Source of the DNA: Bacillota bacterium
Lineage (GTDB): Bacteria; Bacillota; Sulfobacillia; Sulfobacillales; JAIMBI01
Direction of reading: 5' to 3'
DNA length: 45,272 nt
Assembly (NCBI GenBank): GCA_021797815.1
Contig: JAJZYZ010000015.1
Location: 1 to 45,272 of the forward strand
A program made the translations under genes and the position numbers. Below are positions 42,573-45,272 of this stretch, piece by piece. Position 1 is the stretch's first letter, and each line of letters opens with the position of its first letter. The notes under the pieces were generated by a model, which did not search any database, had not been told where the DNA came from, and saw nothing but the letters and a program-made list of their open reading frames with translations.

Positions 42573-43564
42573 CACGGCACCTCCCCCGCCGTCAGGCTCT
42601 CCGCTATGAGGGTCCCGACACGGCCCCGGGCCTGCTCCACCGCACGGTGGATGGCGTTCGCGAACGCCCTTGGACCACTGGCTCCGTGCGCCTTGATAAC
42701 GACGCCGTTGAGCCCCAGGAGCGGCACGCCGCCCACCTCCTCGTAGTCCATGTTGCGCCGCACCGTCATCAGGGCTGGCCGGGCCAGGAGGCCGCCCAGC
42801 CGCGCGCGCGTTCCGGACGACAGGGCCGTGCGGATCTGCCCCATCATTCCGAGCGCCGTGCCCTCAATGGCCTTCAGCACGATATTGCCCACAAACCCGT
42901 CACTGACGACCACATCCGCCACCCCGTCCAGAAGGTCACGGCCTTCCACGTTGCCGACGAAGTTCAACGCCTGCTGGTTCTGCAGCTCGTGGTAGGCGGT
43001 CCGGACGGCGGCCGGACCCTTATTGGCTTCCGACCCGATATTGAGCAGGGCCACACGGGGGGCGTTCCGTCCCAGCACCTGCTGGGCGTAGTGGGCGCCC
43101 ATCCAGGCGAACTGCAGGAGCTGCGGCGCACGCGCTTCGCTGTTCGCCCCCACGTCCAAGAGCAGAACGCCACGCCCGTCGCGGGTCGGCAGCACCGCGG
43201 TGAGGGCCGGGCGTTCCACCCCATCCAGTCGGCCGAGCAGCATGAGGCCGGCTGCCATCATGGCGCCCGTGTTGCCAGCCGAGACCAGTCCTCCCGCCTC
43301 CCCGGATTTCACCAGGGCGGCCGCCCGCACGAGACTCGCACGCGGTTTTCGACGCACCGCCGCCACCGGCGGTTCGTCAGGCGCGATCACGTCGGGCGCC
43401 TCCTCAAACCATACCCGCGGATGGCTGATCCGGCCGCGGAGCAGGTCCGCCGGACCCACCACCACCACTTCCAGGTCCGGGTCCTGCCCGACTGCCAGGC
43501 TGACTCCTCCCAATGGAGCATCCGGAGCACGATCGCCGCCCATCGCATCAAGGGCTATTCTCAT
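42572..43564 (-). CDS. plsX: phosphate acyltransferase PlsX
   Basis: 330 aa. It converts acyl-ACP to acyl-phosphate for phospholipid synthesis. MRIALDAMGGDRAPDAPLGG, GLVSAGNTGAMMAAGL, LLLDVGANSEARAPQLLQFA and VVVSDGFVGNIVLKAIEG are family blocks. The ATG at 43564 overlaps the fapR stop as ATGA. The fapR-plsX-fab order is the Bacillus arrangement. Confidence 0.97.
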   Translation of the reverse strand: MRIALDAMGGDRAPDAPLGGVSLAVGQDPDLEVVVVGPADLLRGRISHPRVWFEEAPDVIAPDEPPVAAVRRKPRASLVRAAALVKSGEAGGLVSAGNTGAMMAAGLMLLGRLDGVERPALTAVLPTRDGRGVLLLDVGANSEARAPQLLQFAWMGAHYAQQVLGRNAPRVALLNIGSEANKGPAAVRTAYHELQNQQALNFVGNVEGRDLLDGVADVVVSDGFVGNIVLKAIEGTALGMMGQIRTALSSGTRARLGGLLARPALMTVRRNMDYEEVGGVPLLGLNGVVIKAHGASGPRAFANAIHRAVEQARGRVGTLIAESLTAGEVP

Positions 43565-44142
43565 AGGCCGTCCGCCTCTCTTCCCCATGCGGGCAGGGCC
43601 ACGACCAGAAACTTGGCCCTGAACACCACATCCGCTCCCGCCTGGGTCTGCACCAGCACCACAAAACGATGCTGACGCCTGCGAATGATGTCGGCGGTGG
43701 CACATAGTCGCTCGCCCGCCACCACTGGCCGCTTGAATTTGCTGTTGACGAGTCCGGTCAGAACCACCTCCCCGTCAATAACCGCCAGCGCCAGGGAATC
43801 TGCCTGGGCAAAGATAAAGTGGCTCCGCACGATACCGGTGCGGGCAAAGGCCATGCTGCGATCCGTCTCCAACACCGAGACGGCACGCTGTCCGAGGTCC
43901 AGTTCGCGAAGTTCGCCGACCAGTTCCTGGGTTTCCAGTGCGCGCAGCTGCGACAGTGCGCGCTCCGCCAGCAGCCGACTCCTAAGCCGGACCTCCGGAA
44001 TTCCAAGGTTGGCGCGATCGAGGCGCACCGTCGGCACGCTGACCTGCAGCCGCCGCGCCAGCTCCTGATCGGTCAGGAACGGCTCCTGGCCGAGAAGCTG
44101 CCGGAGCGTGTCATGCCGGGTACGGCGTCGCGGATTGTACAT
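43561..44142 (-). CDS. fapR: fatty-acid and phospholipid biosynthesis regulator FapR
   Basis: 193 aa. The N-terminal DeoR-like HTH has DQELARRLQVSVPTVRLDRA and NLGIPEVRLR. The linker ERALSQLR leads to a hot-dog domain (GIVRSHFIFAQADSLALAVIDGE, then VVLTGLVNSKFKRPVVAGERL) that binds malonyl-CoA or malonyl-ACP. FapR represses the fab/plsX genes until malonyl-CoA rises. It lies first in that group, so it would be autoregulated. A palindrome just upstream is a possible operator. Confidence 0.95.
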   Translation of the reverse strand: MYNPRRRTRHDTLRQLLGQEPFLTDQELARRLQVSVPTVRLDRANLGIPEVRLRSRLLAERALSQLRALETQELVGELRELDLGQRAVSVLETDRSMAFARTGIVRSHFIFAQADSLALAVIDGEVVLTGLVNSKFKRPVVAGERLCATADIIRRRQHRFVVLVQTQAGADVVFRAKFLVVALPAWGREADGL

Positions 44143-44154
44143 GGCCCCGCCCTC

Positions 44155-44174
44155 TTATGATCACCTACTCATAA
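44155..44174 (-). promoter_or_regulatory. palindrome ahead of fapR, candidate FapR operator
   Basis: TTATGA-TCACCTAC-TCATAA is a perfect 6-bp inverted repeat with 8-bp spacer in the 63-bp gap between rpmF and fapR. Known FapR sites are AT-rich palindromes with TTAGTA-like arms. The arms here are similar, but the total length (20 bp) is greater than the 17 bp usually described. Confidence 0.4.
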
Positions 44175-44205
44175 ACTGTGGGCGAAAAGAAAACGCGAGG
44201 GCCAA

Positions 44206-44391
44206 TCAGGCCTCCGCGTCGTGATCGATGACCGTCCGCCCACCGTAAAATCCGCAGTGTGGGCACACGCGGTGGGGCATCCGCTCCTGGTGGCAGCGCG
44301 GACACGCGTTCAGCTGCGGCGCCGTCAGCACCCAGTGCGAACGCCGCTTGTTCTTCCGAGACTTTGAATGCTTTCGCTTGGGAACTGCCAT
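44206..44391 (-). CDS. rpmF: 50S ribosomal protein L32
   Basis: 61 aa. MAVPKRKHSKSRKNKRRSHW is the typical start, and the zinc ribbon CPRCHQERMPHRVCPHCGFYGG (two CxxC pairs) is complete. A cysteine-containing (C+) paralog is thus present. It lies between yceD and fapR as in most bacteria. Confidence 0.98.
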   Translation of the reverse strand: MAVPKRKHSKSRKNKRRSHWVLTAPQLNACPRCHQERMPHRVCPHCGFYGGRTVIDHDAEA

Positions 44392-44434
44392 GACCCTGTA
44401 GCCTCCTGCCTGCTACCTACTATACCTGGTGTTG

Positions 44435-44944
44435 CTAGTCTCGCTCATCATCACGACCCCTGAACCCGGCCAGCGCGCCCCAGCGGTCGTCAGTGGGAGC
44501 CTGGCACTCGCAGGTGCGCTCGTTCCAATCCGCTCCGCACTGGGGACAGAGGCCCCGGCAATCGGGCCGGCACAGGGGTGCCAGCGGTACCGCCAGCACC
44601 ATCTCGTCCGACACCCAGGCATCAAGCCGGATGATCTCGTTCTCGTACGCAAACCAGTCATCCTCGGGACCCGGCTGTTCTTCCCGGAACTGGGCCATAT
44701 CGGAAAACGTGACCGGCAGGTCCGCCAGACTGCCGCACCGCGCACAGACAATCTGCACCAGCGCCGAACCCTCCAGCTCCACCAGGAGCGAGGTTCCGGC
44801 ATTGCGTACACGACCGGACGTCTGGATGGGACCGCGCAACGGAAGCTCGAGACGGTCCTCCAAACCGGGAAGGCTCGCGGCGGCGACCGCAAACGGCTCC
44901 TCCCGTCCGACCCACTTTCTCACGTCATGGACGCCCAGTTCCAT
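44435..44944 (-). CDS. yceD: YceD/DUF177 family protein
   Basis: 169 aa from the ATG at 44944. DUF177 proteins are almost always beside rpmF and are linked to 23S rRNA or large-subunit assembly. Zinc-type cysteines appear in ALVQIVCARCGSLADLP and PLCRPDCRGLCPQCGADWN. The ATG at 44944 has GGAGGAG 9 nt upstream and lies downstream of a strong promoter; a longer frame would start within the -10 box. It is the first gene of the yceD-rpmF unit. Confidence 0.9.
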   Translation of the reverse strand: MELGVHDVRKWVGREEPFAVAAASLPGLEDRLELPLRGPIQTSGRVRNAGTSLLVELEGSALVQIVCARCGSLADLPVTFSDMAQFREEQPGPEDDWFAYENEIIRLDAWVSDEMVLAVPLAPLCRPDCRGLCPQCGADWNERTCECQAPTDDRWGALAGFRGRDDERD

Positions 44945-44960
44945 GTGCGCCGACTCCTCC

Positions 44961-44975
44961 GGCCAAACTTTGGCC
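44961..44975 (-). promoter_or_regulatory. perfect inverted repeat at the yceD transcription start
   Basis: GGCCAAA-C-TTTGGCC is a perfect 7-bp inverted repeat directly downstream of the -10 box, at the expected transcription start and just ahead of the ribosome-binding site. It may be an operator for a repressor or an mRNA hairpin. Confidence 0.5.
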
Positions 44976-45005
44976 ATTATGCGAAACCGCCGGCCGTTTT
45001 GTCAA
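44976..45005 (-). promoter_or_regulatory. strong promoter of yceD-rpmF
   Basis: On the minus strand TTGACA (45005-45000, full consensus), an 18-bp spacer and CATAAT (44981-44976, five of six). It lies about 32 bp before the yceD start and may also feed fapR-plsX-fab downstream by read-through. Confidence 0.85.
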
Positions 45006-45272
45006 CGGCAGGAAGCAGCGAGCGCCCCCGGCCCCGGGCACAAGGTGGGCGAGGTACTCCGGCGGCCCTGTCAACACCGCCGCGTCCATGAGGCCCCTGC
45101 CTCCCGCCCCGAGGGCCGGGGCAGCCACCCACGCCGTCCCCGTTCCGAAGCCAAGAGGCGCGAGAACAAGGAGAAGACCCCGGGGGAGAGCTGAGACGAC
45201 AGGTCGGGCCAGGTACGCTACTTCGGACACCGCACCTCGCCTCCCGTAAGCATCGGTCCCTTGACGGTTGCC

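Noticed and set aside
44925-45272. Minus-strand open frame reaching the window end (starting near a GTG at 45230)
   Set aside because: It contains the full-consensus yceD promoter and overlaps the yceD start, and its translation has no family features; it is more likely intergenic sequence.

Overview
The window looks like a chromosome segment of a high-GC Gram-positive bacterium of the Firmicutes type. The main support is gene order. A minus-strand run of rpmF, fapR-plsX-fabH-fabD-fabG-acpP-fabF-rnc, smc-ftsY, ylxM-ffh-rpsP-rimM-trmD-rplS, lepB-rbgA-rnhB and topA-xerC-hslV-hslU-codY follows the order known from Bacillus and relatives, and CodY and FapR are regulators of that phylum. A CtaG-type oxidase assembly factor and a succinate:quinone reductase point to aerobic respiration. 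I cannot name the genus. No tRNA, rRNA, CRISPR array or insertion sequence was recognised.

Positions 1-13900 are an accessory region. It holds the end of an M50-like protease, an arylamine N-acetyltransferase, a very small M50-like protein, a serine hydrolase and CtaG. Next comes the most unusual part: two neighbouring plus-strand genes that each carry one in-frame UGA exactly where the redox-active cysteine belongs. They are a glutaredoxin-like protein (UxxC in place of CxxC) and a CoA-disulfide-reductase-like flavoprotein (SYSSUG in place of SYSxCG). Each UGA is followed by a stable hairpin with GUU in its apical loop, and in both cases the loop G lies 24 nt after the UGA. I read this as a tandem pair of selenoproteins, probably a redox relay. 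A fused methyltransferase and an XRE regulator follow, then sdhA-sdhB-sdhE. SdhB has an extra cysteine and SdhE is CCG-domain (HdrB-like), so this is a non-classical type E succinate:quinone reductase. A HIT protein and an A-type Fe-S carrier end this part.

Positions 13900-33350 run on the minus strand: a polysaccharide flippase-like membrane protein, then codY and the protease, recombinase and topoisomerase cluster, then the ribosome, tRNA-modification and SRP genes, and smc-ftsY. Between ftsY and a GT4 glycosyltransferase lies a clear c-di-AMP (ydaO-type) riboswitch. It has a consensus promoter upstream and an intrinsic terminator downstream, so the glycosyltransferase is probably shut off when c-di-AMP is high.

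Positions 33350-36770 hold two plus-strand genes: an HTH protein with a LexA/S24-like tail that seems to have lost its catalytic residues, and a class A penicillin-binding protein with a cytoplasmic zinc ribbon and a long polyserine C-terminus. Positions 36770-45272 hold the minus-strand fatty-acid and phospholipid operon. It is driven by a strong promoter in front of yceD-rpmF, contains FapR as its likely regulator with a palindrome ahead of fapR, and has a DegV/FakB-like fatty-acid-binding protein inserted between fabD and fabH through ATGA overlaps.
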